Origin: JAFTYO01 sp045613125 | GTDB taxonomy: Bacteria > Pseudomonadota > Alphaproteobacteria > RF32 > CAG-239 | Assembly (NCBI GenBank): GCA_045613125.1 | Contig: JAZLAM010000012.1 | Span: 1 to 49,916, forward strand | Direction: 5' to 3' | Length of the DNA stretch: 49,916 nucleotides | Shown: piece by piece, positions 6,872 through 15,884 of the stretch | Layout: the number at the start of each line of letters is the position of its first letter | Position numbering within the stretch: the first letter of the stretch is position 1 | The notes under the pieces: generated by a model | Databases searched by the model: none | What the model was told of the DNA's origin: nothing | Seen by the model: only the letters and a program-made list of their open reading frames with translations | Translations under genes and position numbers: made by a program

Positions 6872-7642
6872 ATGTTTAAAAAAATTTGTTTAATTTCAGC
6901 ATTTTGTTTGTTGACACAAAATGTGTTGGCAAGTGTGGGTATTTTCCCGCAATCTTTGTATTTTGATACAAACTCAAAACAAAAATCTCAAACTGTTACA
7001 GTGATAAACGAAACAGAAGAACCACAAGCTTATAAAATATCCGTAAAAGATTATGAACCTGATGGTAAAGGTCAGATGAAAGAAGTTGCGTCAACCGACA
7101 ATTCTGCTAAAGATTTTATTATGTTTTCTCCTAAGCGTTTTACTCTTCCACCGAAGAAAACACAAAATGTGCGTGTCGCCATCAGAAAAACTTCTGAAGC
7201 AAAAGATGGAGAATATGTTTCTTTTTTACATGTGGCTGAAACCGAAAATAATTTTGGTAAAAAGCAAGAAATGAAACCTGAAAATGAAGAAGGAGTTTCT
7301 CTTAATGTGAAAATGTATATGGCAACAGCTATTCCGGTTACAATTGCTAAAGGAAATTTGGTGGCTCAAACAGATGTTTTAGGTTATAAGCAAAAAGGCG
7401 ACAAATTTGAAGTTGAACTTCAAAGAAAAGGAACAAAAAGCTCTAGAGTAAATGTTGTTTTGCTTGATGCTGATAAAAAAGAAGTCGGTAGAGTTAATGG
7501 TGTGGTTATCAAAAAACCGGATGGAAAACGTACCATAGGTGTCAAAATTAAAGAAACTGAAACAAATACTAAGCCTACATACTTAAAACTTGAAGATGCA
7601 ATTACAAATAAAGAAATTATGCGTCAAAAAATCAGTTTATAG
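6872..7642 (+). CDS. PapD-like periplasmic pilus chaperone
   Basis: This 256-residue protein has a signal peptide (cleavage near VLA-S, residue 21), then an Ig-fold chaperone pattern: GIFPQSLYFD, TVTVINETEEPQAYKISV, and MFSPKRFTLPPKKTQNVRVAI. The last is the hallmark 'P-R-f-L-P-p-k-q-v-R' segment of PapD/FimC-type chaperones, which hold pilins by donor-strand complementation. The second domain (residues ~150-256) is less typical. AGGAG overlaps the stop codon of the upstream pilin-fold gene, and the usher overlaps its 3' end, so the three genes form a tight operon. It acts in the periplasm on the pilins at 154, 5000 and 5914. Confidence 0.8.
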   Translation: MFKKICLISAFCLLTQNVLASVGIFPQSLYFDTNSKQKSQTVTVINETEEPQAYKISVKDYEPDGKGQMKEVASTDNSAKDFIMFSPKRFTLPPKKTQNVRVAIRKTSEAKDGEYVSFLHVAETENNFGKKQEMKPENEEGVSLNVKMYMATAIPVTIAKGNLVAQTDVLGYKQKGDKFEVELQRKGTKSSRVNVVLLDADKKEVGRVNGVVIKKPDGKRTIGVKIKETETNTKPTYLKLEDAITNKEIMRQKISL

Positions 7643-10376
7643 TTATATTTTATTCGGACTGTTTTGTGGACTGCCGGCAATTTTATTTGCCAATGAACTA
7701 AGCCAAGAATCGGAAGATTCTGTGGTAAGTCCTTCTATATCGGAACAAGCTGAAAACAGTGTTAATTCTGTTTCGGAAGGTGCTTCGGTAAATTTGCAGA
7801 CATCAGAATCAACTGGGAGTACGGTAAAACCTGCTTTGGAAGAATATGTTCCGGAAGATACTGAACTTATATTGTCTTATACTTTGCAAGGGCATGCAAC
7901 AGATGATTATATTTATGCTTATTTCTACGATAAAATCTTATATTTACCGTTTTCACAACTTGCAAGTGTAATTGGTATAAAATATGATGTAAAAAATCAG
8001 GTTCTGAAGGCATATTATCAAAATGAGCCGGATCATATCTACCAGGCAGATCTTAAAAATTTTACGGCTAAAAACGGTTCATCGGATGTTAAGATGAGTA
8101 CAAGTGATTATCGAGAATTTGATGATACTATCTTTTTTTCTGCCGAATTATATTCAAGATTGTTTGGTATTGATATTGCCGTAAATTATTATTCTATGGA
8201 GATGTTAATTGATGGTAAGAAAGAATTTCCAACACTTATAAAATTAAATGCAGCTAAAAGGCGTGGAAAAAGTACTTATCAATTGCCAGACAGAAGTTTT
8301 AAAGACTATGAACAGGATAATAGATTTATAGGTATGCCTGTTTTTGATTTACAATTAGGTAAATCGTGGGGATATTCGGCAACAAATAAAAAATATACCA
8401 ATTCAGACTCATATGCTATTAACTTTTCCGGTATTGCTGCCGGGCTTGATTTTAATAGTTATTTTTCCGGTAACTCTAATAACAATCATGAACCGACCAT
8501 AAGATTTAATGCCGGACGTGTTTTTTTAGATGAACCTACCAATGCTCTGAATTTAAGAACATTAAAACTTGGTGATATAAGTGGAATGAACGGTTCGTTT
8601 TTTGTAAGGGGAAATGCCGGTCGTGGTATTAGTATTTCAAGCTTTAAAAATCTTGTCATGTCTGCGGATAAAACCATTGATATTACAGGCCCGTTACCCG
8701 ATGGATGGGAAGTTGAGCTATATTGGAACAATATGCTTTTGGGATATAAGCAAAATAGTGTAGACGGAGAATATAATTTTCCGGATATTCCTGTTTCTTA
8801 CGGATTAAATAAGTTTAAGTTAATTTTCTATGGGCCATATGGTGAAGTAAGAACCGAGGAAAGGAGATATTATTCGGGAACATCTCCGGTAAAAAAAGGT
8901 GAAATAGGGTATAATATAGCTGCTTATCAACCGGGTAGATATATGTTTGAAAGTGGAAATGATAATGGTAAGGACACAGGCAATGTCCCCGTTGTTGATA
9001 GTAGTTTTTATTATGGCTTGAGCGATTATACCACACTTATCGGCGGTTTAACATATACGCCTGATGCTATAACACAAGATGAGGCACAAAAATTTGGTAT
9101 GATTGGTGTGCAATATGCCGTTAAAGGTAGCTCAGTGCAATATAATTTAGAGCGCAATTTTGATACCGGTAAATTGGCTCAACATATTGAATGGCAAGGA
9201 GATGCGTATATCGGAACGGTTTATGCTGCTTATGATGATTATAATGAAATTCATTCACCTACTTCATATCAGGGAGATGAATATTTGAAAAATAAACTGG
9301 AATTTCGTTTTAATGGTAGTGCTCCGTGGCGTATACCTTACAGTATTTCGTATTCAACAGGTAAAAAAGAAAGCAATAATCAGGCCTATGAAGATGTTAC
9401 TGCCCGTGTTTCGAGAAACTTAGGAAGAAGTTGGTATCTTTCAGTTGAAGATAATTATTCTATAATGTTAAAAACAAATGAGATTAAAACCAGTTTATAT
9501 CATAGTTGGAGAGATTTTACTTGGCAAACGGATTTAACTTATAAAGCAAAACCGGAAAATAAATTTACAGATTTAAATTCGCAACTTACATGGAGAAGTG
9601 ATCGTTATACATATTATACCTTAAGATATCGTCGAGATCTTCAATCTCAAATGGATTATTATAGTTTTTCAGGTTCAAGAGTTTTTCCTTTCGGTGGTTT
9701 ATCGCTTAATACATCTATTGATCGAAATAAAAATTTTTCCATATCGCTCAATTATAATATAAGCTTTGCTAAAGAACCTGATCAAATCGGAATCTTGACT
9801 TCTGCAAATTCTAAACTTTCGCATTCAGGATCGGTTTATGTCAGAGCAACAGATGAAACTGGTGCACCGGTTGAAGGAATAGGCTTAAGTGCAAATAGCA
9901 CATCAAGTCAGGATAAAACAAATGAAAACGGAAATGCGTTTTTGACTGATCTTTCATCATATGAAAAAACAATTATTAGCGTTGATTTGGAAAGTATTGA
10001 TGATTTAAGTTTAAAACCGGTATTTGATCATAAAAAGATGGTATTGCGTCCGGGAACGATAAAAATTGTAGATATTCCGTTTACTCATGTTGGTATGATT
10101 GAAGGACAAATTGCAAATCCGACCGGTAAAAGATTGTATGGTTATAAGGTTGCAGTTATTAATGAACAAGGTGAAGAGAAATCTTATACCTTTGCAGATT
10201 TGGACGGATATTTCTTAATGGAAGATGTTCCGTATGGTACTTATAAACTGGTTATTTCAAAAGATAATACCGAATTGACTGTTTTGCCGGATATTAAAGT
10301 TGAAGATTTTGACTTATATTTAGGAGATATATCTGTGAATGAAATACCAAAATTTGATAAAACTACGCCGAATTAA
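7596..10376 (+). CDS. Outer-membrane usher of the chaperone-usher pathway
   Basis: This ~926-residue protein has a signal peptide (hydrophobic YILFGLFCGLPAILFA), then a Ser/Glu-rich linker (~30-90), an N-terminal domain (~95-220) and a long beta-barrel region. SGMNGSFFVRGNAGRG, GPLPDGWEVELYWNN and GLNKFKLIFYGPYGEVR match the usher barrel/plug region. The C-terminal part has a 'G-APVEGIGLSANS...T-ENGNAFL' domain and a carboxypeptidase-regulatory-like end (IEGQIANPTGKRLYGYKV, DGYFLMEDVPYGTYKL). At ~926 residues it is longer than the usual ~800-850. It overlaps the chaperone gene by 47 bases. I choose ATG 7596; a TTG at 7590 is also in frame, and no strong ribosome-binding site is seen, suggesting coupled translation. 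Confidence 0.8.
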   Translation: MQLQIKKLCVKKSVYSYILFGLFCGLPAILFANELSQESEDSVVSPSISEQAENSVNSVSEGASVNLQTSESTGSTVKPALEEYVPEDTELILSYTLQGHATDDYIYAYFYDKILYLPFSQLASVIGIKYDVKNQVLKAYYQNEPDHIYQADLKNFTAKNGSSDVKMSTSDYREFDDTIFFSAELYSRLFGIDIAVNYYSMEMLIDGKKEFPTLIKLNAAKRRGKSTYQLPDRSFKDYEQDNRFIGMPVFDLQLGKSWGYSATNKKYTNSDSYAINFSGIAAGLDFNSYFSGNSNNNHEPTIRFNAGRVFLDEPTNALNLRTLKLGDISGMNGSFFVRGNAGRGISISSFKNLVMSADKTIDITGPLPDGWEVELYWNNMLLGYKQNSVDGEYNFPDIPVSYGLNKFKLIFYGPYGEVRTEERRYYSGTSPVKKGEIGYNIAAYQPGRYMFESGNDNGKDTGNVPVVDSSFYYGLSDYTTLIGGLTYTPDAITQDEAQKFGMIGVQYAVKGSSVQYNLERNFDTGKLAQHIEWQGDAYIGTVYAAYDDYNEIHSPTSYQGDEYLKNKLEFRFNGSAPWRIPYSISYSTGKKESNNQAYEDVTARVSRNLGRSWYLSVEDNYSIMLKTNEIKTSLYHSWRDFTWQTDLTYKAKPENKFTDLNSQLTWRSDRYTYYTLRYRRDLQSQMDYYSFSGSRVFPFGGLSLNTSIDRNKNFSISLNYNISFAKEPDQIGILTSANSKLSHSGSVYVRATDETGAPVEGIGLSANSTSSQDKTNENGNAFLTDLSSYEKTIISVDLESIDDLSLKPVFDHKKMVLRPGTIKIVDIPFTHVGMIEGQIANPTGKRLYGYKVAVINEQGEEKSYTFADLDGYFLMEDVPYGTYKLVISKDNTELTVLPDIKVEDFDLYLGDISVNEIPKFDKTTPN

Positions 10377-10934
10377 TTAGAAATAGACAATAGAAAAAAC
10401 AGCTATGAATCCGTAAAAAATTAACCCTATTGGATAGGAAAAAGCAACCTTAAAATCTGTTGATGATGGAACGGCATTTTCTATGATTATGGTTTGTAAT
10501 AAAATATAAAGTATGTAGTTAAAGATATTTATATTTACATTGTCAAAGTACCAAATGTTTAAATAGTAGCCTATGGGAAGTAAAAATAAGGGAGCTAAGG
10601 CAGCAGGGAGTGCGTTATATGAGGTTATGTTTCTGAAACCTACGCTTCCCATAACATAATTTCCGTTACCGTCTCTTCTCGGAATAAGGTCATAGCTTGT
10701 CGGACGCGCATTCATAATTAAACCTATTGCAAAGTGCATGGTTTCGTGCAAAATTGTACCGGGAATGTTTATTATAGCACTAAGCCATAAGTTTGAGTAT
10801 GTGGCATATTTTAGTTTTAATAAAACAATTACAAGCAATAACATTAAGAATCTGTTATTAACAATCCATTCTAAAGTTTGCTGATTTGAAATAAAAGTGC
10901 TTACTTTTGACGTTAATAAAAGAATAAAATCCAT
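10377..10934 (-). CDS. Small M50-like membrane metalloprotease (HETMH)
   Basis: This 185-residue hydrophobic protein has about four to five membrane segments. HETMH (residues ~62-66) is an HExxH zinc motif inside the sequence GTILHETMHFAIG, and later NALPAALAPLFLLPIGYY resembles the second membrane part of M50-type peptidases. Its stop codon directly abuts the usher stop from the other strand. It follows the TetR gene by 14 bases, so the two probably share a transcript. The substrate is unknown. A second short protein with HELTH lies at 14743-15405; the two are similar in plan but not obviously close paralogues. Confidence 0.5.
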   Translation of the reverse strand: MDFILLLTSKVSTFISNQQTLEWIVNNRFLMLLLVIVLLKLKYATYSNLWLSAIINIPGTILHETMHFAIGLIMNARPTSYDLIPRRDGNGNYVMGSVGFRNITSYNALPAALAPLFLLPIGYYLNIWYFDNVNINIFNYILYILLQTIIIENAVPSSTDFKVAFSYPIGLIFYGFIAVFSIVYF

Positions 10935-10948
10935 ATGATTTCTCGTAA

Positions 10949-11545
10949 TTAAGATGCTTTTTCCAAAACCTTTATGCCTGCAAGATAAGTATTAAGAAAC
11001 AGCTCACATATAGTATGTTTGTTGATTTTACTAAAACTATCTAAGGCATCGGTGGTTAAAAAAGAACTGATGGCAAATAGAGAAAGCCATAAAACCTGTA
11101 TTGAAAGGGTAAGTTCAGGAAACTCAATTTCAGGGAACATATTTTTAAATTCTCTTTCAATTAATTTTGTAATTTGCACAACTCTTTTTAGATATATTTT
11201 TGAAAAATGTCGTTTGTTGTTTAACAGATGAAAATTGTGAACCAAAAACCATAGATTTTTGTTTTCAATTACAAAACGAATAAACTCTCTGACATATAAG
11301 TTAAGTCTTTGATATGGAGTGCCTGAAGTTTGGAGTTTTATTAGAGCCGTATAAAGTTGTTCTAAAGTAAGATAATTTTGTATTAATATGAAGTTATCCA
11401 TATTACCAAACTGATTATATATAGTTCCAACAGAATAACCGGAAGCGTCAGAAAGTTTACGAGCAGTCAAAAATTCGGCCCCTTTTTTTCTAATCAGTTC
11501 ACGACCTTTGTTAACTAAATTTTCTTGAATCTTGTCTTTACTCAT
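10949..11545 (-). CDS. TetR-family transcriptional regulator
   Basis: This 198-residue protein has an N-terminal helix-turn-helix of TetR type at residues ~10-60: RELIRKKGAEFLTARKLSD, then ASGYSVGTIYNQFGNMDNF. The YSVGTIYNQF recognition helix is characteristic. The C-terminal ligand domain is helical and not assignable to a known effector. It is divergent from the secreted-protein gene at 11649 and leads into the M50-like protease gene. The 18-bp palindrome at 11585-11602, between the divergent starts, is the obvious operator candidate, implying autoregulation. Confidence 0.85.
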   Translation of the reverse strand: MSKDKIQENLVNKGRELIRKKGAEFLTARKLSDASGYSVGTIYNQFGNMDNFILIQNYLTLEQLYTALIKLQTSGTPYQRLNLYVREFIRFVIENKNLWFLVHNFHLLNNKRHFSKIYLKRVVQITKLIEREFKNMFPEIEFPELTLSIQVLWLSLFAISSFLTTDALDSFSKINKHTICELFLNTYLAGIKVLEKAS

Positions 11546-11584
11546 GATAAATCTTATATCTAAATTAACACTTTTTCTATATTG

Positions 11585-11602
11585 TGATGTATATATACAT
11601 CA
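11585..11602 (+). promoter_or_regulatory. 18-bp palindrome, candidate TetR operator
   Basis: TGATGTATATATACATCA is a perfect 18-bp palindrome in the 103 bases between the TetR gene (starting at 11545, leftward) and the gene at 11649. A second, shorter dyad TGAAC-AAT-GTTCA lies at 11608-11620. TetR regulators usually bind such dyads over divergent promoters. Confidence 0.65.
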
Positions 11603-11648
11603 AAAATGAACAATGTTCAATTTTTTTCTTTAATATATCGGAGGGATT

Positions 11649-12485
11649 ATGAATAAGTTATTGTATAGTTTGCTAGCGTTGACAATTATTGCTTTCAATG
11701 CAAATGCTCAAGAAGGTTTCTTTGATGATATTATGCAAACCGAAGAAATGAAACAAGATGCGAAAGAAGAAAAAACAGTAGAAAAAGGACAAATGGATGC
11801 TGTTAAGTTACTGGCTAGTAAACCCAAAACTCTCAAAATTGAAAAGAAAAATAAGATAGTAGTGGTTGAAGAAGCAGATGCTAAGAAAATTGTCCCTGTC
11901 GTGTATGAACATGCTCCAATGGGGCTTTTGTGGTTAGCACCTGTTTCTGAGATAGAATATATTAAAGTAAAATTGACACCTGTTGAATTAAAAGATTATC
12001 CCAATACTTATAAGGCTACAAATTTACCGAAACCGCTTCCGGATTTAAGAGAAGTTATGATCAGTTTCGGTACTTCCAATTCCTTATGGCGTATTGTCTC
12101 TTATGGAGATTTTATTCAAGATGATACAAAGGCTTCAAAAGGATTAGATCTTTATAATAAATATTATGCAATGCTTGAGAAAAAATATGGTAATGCACAA
12201 GAATTTTATACTCCGGCAATGTCGAATGTTGAGGAAAGTGTGCCGAATCCTGATGGAACAACATCTACAGCTATCAGACAATTAGAAATGGGAATAGGAG
12301 ATGAGGGCTTTTTGGAAAAATTAGCTTCAGGAGAAGCCGTCCTTTATTCGACATTTAATAATGAAATGGTGTCTGTCACTTTAGCTTTATTTGCAGATGG
12401 TAATAATCAGAGTTATATAGTGATAGATTATAAAAATTTGGTTTTACAGAAAAAAACAAATGATGATATTTATGATGCGCTGTAA
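11649..12485 (+). CDS. Secreted protein of unknown function
   Basis: This 278-residue protein has a signal peptide (cleavage near ANA-Q, residue 20). A charged Glu/Lys-rich stretch (residues ~25-85) is followed by a globular part with PMGLLWLAPVSEIEYIKVKL, LPKPLPDLREVMISFG and LWRIVSYGDF. I do not recognise the family. GGAGGG lies seven bases before the ATG. It is divergent from the TetR gene, so it may be under that regulator, and it precedes the muropeptide-recycling pair by 20 bases. No lipobox or membrane segment beyond the signal peptide is seen, so the product is probably periplasmic. Confidence 0.6.
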   Translation: MNKLLYSLLALTIIAFNANAQEGFFDDIMQTEEMKQDAKEEKTVEKGQMDAVKLLASKPKTLKIEKKNKIVVVEEADAKKIVPVVYEHAPMGLLWLAPVSEIEYIKVKLTPVELKDYPNTYKATNLPKPLPDLREVMISFGTSNSLWRIVSYGDFIQDDTKASKGLDLYNKYYAMLEKKYGNAQEFYTPAMSNVEESVPNPDGTTSTAIRQLEMGIGDEGFLEKLASGEAVLYSTFNNEMVSVTLALFADGNNQSYIVIDYKNLVLQKKTNDDIYDAL

Positions 12486-12505
12486 ATGTTTTTAAGGAAC
12501 TATAT

Positions 12506-13870
12506 ATGAAACAAGTTAGTTTTTGCGGAATATCCGGTAGCGGAATGAGTGCCCTTGCTCAAGTTTTGAAGGTTAAAGGTTTTGATGTTTCCGGTTCTGA
12601 TAGAAGTTTTGATTGCGGTAAAGATATAAAAAGTAAGATAGCTCTTGAGGAAGTAGGGATTAAAATTTTTCCGCAAGATGGATCATCTATTAGTAAAAGT
12701 ACACAATGTTTGTACGTTTCAACAGCAGTAGAAGATACTATTCCGGATATAAAAAAAGCTAAAGAGTTGGGTGTCGATATAAAAAAAAGATCGGATTTGT
12801 TAGCCGAAATTTTTAATTTAACAGAATATGGTATTGCAGTTGGAGGAACCAGCGGAAAAACAACAGTAACAGCTATGATTGGTTTTATATTAGATAAATT
12901 AAATTATAAACCTGTTATGATAAATGGCGGATTGTTGAAAAATTATGCAAATCAAAAAGGTATTCCGAATGTTATTTTAAATGATAACAGCAAAGTTTGT
13001 GTGATAGAAGCAGATGAAAGCGATGGTTCAATTGAAAAATATTATCCGTATATTGCTGTTGTCAATAATATTAGTATTGATCACAAACCGATTGTCGAAT
13101 TACAACAATTGTTTACAAGATTTGTAGAAAAAGCATCAAAAGGAGCTGTAGTAAATTTAGACTGCAAAAATTCGGAAGTTTTATTAAATAAGAATAATAT
13201 TGTAACATTTTCAATCCGTAGCCCAAAAGCAAATGTTTATCTTTACGATATTAAGCCTCTACAAAATTCAATAGAATATAAACTAAATAAAAAAACATAT
13301 CGATTGAATTTAACAGGTTCTTTTAATGTTGCAAATGCTGCTTGTGCAATTGCAGTTTGTACAATTATGGGTATAACAGGAGATGTTGCTGCAAAAACTT
13401 TAGAAGGATTTTTAGGAACTAGGCGTCGTTTAGATGTTATAGGTATAAAAAAACAAATTACAGTAATAGATGATTTTGCTCATAATCCGGATAAAGTTGC
13501 CGCTTCAATGTCAGCATTAAAAGATTATGAAGGACGTCTTTTAATTATGTTTCAGCCTCATGGTTTTTCTCCGATGCGGATGATGGGGCGTGGCATTATG
13601 GAAAGCTTTGCTCAATTTATGAAAAAAGATGATATACTTTTTATGCCTGAAATTTTTTATGCCGGAGGAAGTGTTACAAGGGATATTTCTTCAAAAGATT
13701 TGGTAGATTATGCAAAAAAAATAGGTATTAATGCAGAGTTTTATCAAACAAGAGAGGAAATAAAAAATAGATTTCTGAGTTTAGCAGAATCTGGAGACAG
13801 GATAGTAGTTATGGGTGCGAGAGATAATTCTTTGCCTGATTTTTGTGAAGATATACTTGAAAGATTGTGA
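12506..13870 (+). CDS. mpl: MurC/Mpl-type UDP-N-acetylmuramate peptide ligase
   Basis: This 454-residue Mur ligase begins with the Rossmann part (FCGISGSGMSALAQ). The ATP loop GGTSGKTT (K118), the ADESDGS motif, NNISIDHK, NVANAACAIA and GTRRRLDVIG follow. The C-terminal domain starts with DDFAHNPDK. The usual DDYAHHP has His-His; here the second His is Asn. MurC (which adds L-Ala) and Mpl (which re-attaches recycled tripeptide) share these motifs. I favour Mpl because the next gene, one base away, encodes an LD-carboxypeptidase, whose product feeds Mpl. It may still be the cell's MurC. It acts in the cytoplasm. Confidence 0.65.
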   Translation: MKQVSFCGISGSGMSALAQVLKVKGFDVSGSDRSFDCGKDIKSKIALEEVGIKIFPQDGSSISKSTQCLYVSTAVEDTIPDIKKAKELGVDIKKRSDLLAEIFNLTEYGIAVGGTSGKTTVTAMIGFILDKLNYKPVMINGGLLKNYANQKGIPNVILNDNSKVCVIEADESDGSIEKYYPYIAVVNNISIDHKPIVELQQLFTRFVEKASKGAVVNLDCKNSEVLLNKNNIVTFSIRSPKANVYLYDIKPLQNSIEYKLNKKTYRLNLTGSFNVANAACAIAVCTIMGITGDVAAKTLEGFLGTRRRLDVIGIKKQITVIDDFAHNPDKVAASMSALKDYEGRLLIMFQPHGFSPMRMMGRGIMESFAQFMKKDDILFMPEIFYAGGSVTRDISSKDLVDYAKKIGINAEFYQTREEIKNRFLSLAESGDRIVVMGARDNSLPDFCEDILERL

Positions 13871-13871
13871 T

Positions 13872-14762
13872 ATGGTATTGTTAAAAAAAGGTGATAAAAT
13901 TGCAATAGTATCTCCGTCAGCGTGTATTGAAAAAAAATCACTTGATCGAGGTGTCGCATGGTTTGAAGATAAAGGTTTTGAAGTCGTTTTAATGCCACAT
14001 GTGTATGCGTCAAATTTTTATATGGCTGGCACAGATAAAGAAAGAGCTGATGATATAAATAAAGCTTTTGCTGATAGTTCGATTAAGGCAATCTTTTGTT
14101 CAAGAGGTGGCGCAGGAGCTACAAAAATGCTCGATTTTTTAGATTTTGAATTAATAAGAAAAAATAAAAAACCTGTTTTTGGATTGAGTGATTCTACTGC
14201 GCTCCAAAATGCATTATATCAAAACTCCGAGGTTGTTTCTTATACAGGTTTTTTACCGGTTTATGATTTAAAACATGAGAAACTTGATTTGAAAATTGAA
14301 AAATCACTGCAACAGATATTTGATGGTCTAGAGCAAAATATACATAGCGGAAAAAAAATAATCGAAGGAAAAACTGAGGGAATTTTGGTTGGAGGAAATT
14401 TAAGTGTTTTATGTTATTTGTGTGGAACACCATATTTTCCTGATTTAGAAAATAAGATTTTATTGTTAGAAGATGTTGGTGAAAAGTCGTATAAGATAGA
14501 TTTGATGTTAAACCAACTTAAGCAACAGAAAAATTTTGATAAATTAAAAGGACTTATTTTTGGCTCATTTACTAAGTGTATTGTAGAAGATAATCAAGAT
14601 GGTTCAGTTGAAGATATTATTTTGTGTTTTGCTAAACAATTATCTGTCCCATCAATTTATGATGTAGATTATGGACATATTTCGAGCCGATATGTTTTAC
14701 CACTTGGTTCAAAGATAGAATTAGATGTTGGTAAATCAGTTATTAAAATACCAAGTTTATGA
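13872..14762 (+). CDS. ldcA: LD-carboxypeptidase (peptidase family S66)
   Basis: This 296-residue protein starts with LLKKGDKIAIVSPSACIE, as S66 enzymes do. CSRGGAGATKMLDFLD and FGLSDSTALQNAL hold the nucleophile Ser106 in the GxSD context. LLLEDVGEKSYKID carries the acid and VDYGHISSRYVLPLG the His. The enzyme removes the terminal D-Ala from murein tetrapeptides in the cytoplasm during wall recycling. I start at ATG 13872, one base after the ligase stop; an in-frame ATG at 13815 lies inside that gene and lacks the conserved start. The two genes form a recycling unit. The 3' end overlaps the convergent M50-like gene by 20 bases. Confidence 0.85.
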   Translation: MVLLKKGDKIAIVSPSACIEKKSLDRGVAWFEDKGFEVVLMPHVYASNFYMAGTDKERADDINKAFADSSIKAIFCSRGGAGATKMLDFLDFELIRKNKKPVFGLSDSTALQNALYQNSEVVSYTGFLPVYDLKHEKLDLKIEKSLQQIFDGLEQNIHSGKKIIEGKTEGILVGGNLSVLCYLCGTPYFPDLENKILLLEDVGEKSYKIDLMLNQLKQQKNFDKLKGLIFGSFTKCIVEDNQDGSVEDIILCFAKQLSVPSIYDVDYGHISSRYVLPLGSKIELDVGKSVIKIPSL

Positions 14763-15405
14763 TGTTTTCAAGGTTTTTAAGGTTAAGTTTATTTATAAGG
14801 TTAAAATACATTTTTATACCTTCCCAACCTTTGCTGTTATAAGCTATAAAACTTCCGATAATCCAAAAATTTGCTCCTGGTAGAAACATCCAACAGAATT
14901 TGTAGCTAACTTTAGGTAAATCAGTTTGTTTGTCATGAATTTGTGAGCCTACTGTATCTAAATGATATCCTAAAAAATATCCTAAGACACCGTTAAAAAC
15001 TAGACTTTCAGGTAAATACGACATAATGATCATATAAAAAAAACCAAATAAGGGAAAAAAATATGGAGCTATTACAATTAGCCAATTACCTTCTCCGACA
15101 AATCCCATTTCTCCACCTGACCCATCAGGATCTAATCTGATATGTTTGATTTTATGAAAAGTAATAAGAGCAAAAAAAGAATGCGTCAGTTCATGAGCAA
15201 CAATTTGCATGGATGTTTTTACTGACGAATCGGCCATGGTGCGCGCGATAAAATACATAAAGAAACCGGCACCTAAGGCTATGTATCTAAAGTTTACAAA
15301 ATGAAAAAAATCAAGTGAAGTAAAAAGAGCCGGAAGAGAACATAACATATATAATGCTATCGGCCATTTGAATAAATTTATAATTCTATCAAAAACTTTT
15401 GCCAT
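14743..15405 (-). CDS. M50-like membrane metalloprotease (HELTH)
   Basis: This ~220-residue protein has several membrane segments and the zinc motif HELTH in IVAHELTHSFFALITF. GSGGEMGFVGEGNWLIVIAPYFFPLFGFFYM follows, as in M50-type intramembrane or membrane-embedded proteases. I start at ATG 15405 because AAAGG lies eight bases before it (gaaaggttttatt); an upstream in-frame start at 15486 adds a lysine-rich stretch without a visible ribosome-binding site. Function and substrate are unknown. It resembles in plan the smaller protein at 10377-10934. Confidence 0.5.
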   Translation of the reverse strand: MAKVFDRIINLFKWPIALYMLCSLPALFTSLDFFHFVNFRYIALGAGFFMYFIARTMADSSVKTSMQIVAHELTHSFFALITFHKIKHIRLDPDGSGGEMGFVGEGNWLIVIAPYFFPLFGFFYMIIMSYLPESLVFNGVLGYFLGYHLDTVGSQIHDKQTDLPKVSYKFCWMFLPGANFWIIGSFIAYNSKGWEGIKMYFNLINKLNLKNLENIINLVF

Positions 15406-15588
15406 AATAAAACCTTTCATGCAGGCTTTTATATATAATATTTTCTTAACTATTTCATCTTTTTTAGATGATATATTAACATTCAAATAAAAAAGTGATA
15501 ATATATTGAATTAATTGTAAATAAGAACTTGTAAATTATTTTATTCGCTTTAATATAACTAAAAATACTTTTAATCTGGGAGAATATT

Positions 15589-15882
15589 ATGGTTGAAAAT
15601 GCAATGTATGATTTTGTAGTAAATGATGAAGATGAGGTTTTACTTTTGTTATATGCAGGTAAAACAGAGCCTAAAGATGCAAGAATTGTTTTAAATGTGG
15701 CAGAAAACAGTGCTGAACTTTATCGTAATGAGGCTGAATGTGTTATTCTTGACAATATTCCTAATGATATTTTTGATAGTTTAGCTGATACAGATAAGCT
15801 TTTGGTATGTGAGATTTCTGATACGGAAAAAGAAGAAGATAGCGAAATTGTTTTTGCTTATGAAGCAGATATAGAAGATTAA
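15589..15882 (+). CDS. Small acidic protein of unknown function
   Basis: This 97-residue protein is rich in Asp/Glu and has alternating hydrophobic strands (YDFVVNDEDEVLLLLY, DARIVLNVAENSAELY). It has no signal peptide or membrane segment. GGGAGA stands seven bases before the ATG, which supports translation. It ends two bases before the convergent ruvC stop. I do not recognise it; the strand pattern suggests a small beta-rich domain. Confidence 0.55.
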   Translation: MVENAMYDFVVNDEDEVLLLLYAGKTEPKDARIVLNVAENSAELYRNEAECVILDNIPNDIFDSLADTDKLLVCEISDTEKEEDSEIVFAYEADIED

Positions 15883-15884
15883 TT

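Noticed and set aside
7590..7642. Frameshift between chaperone and usher
   Set aside because: Each protein is complete with its own signal peptide; the overlap is better read as translational coupling.
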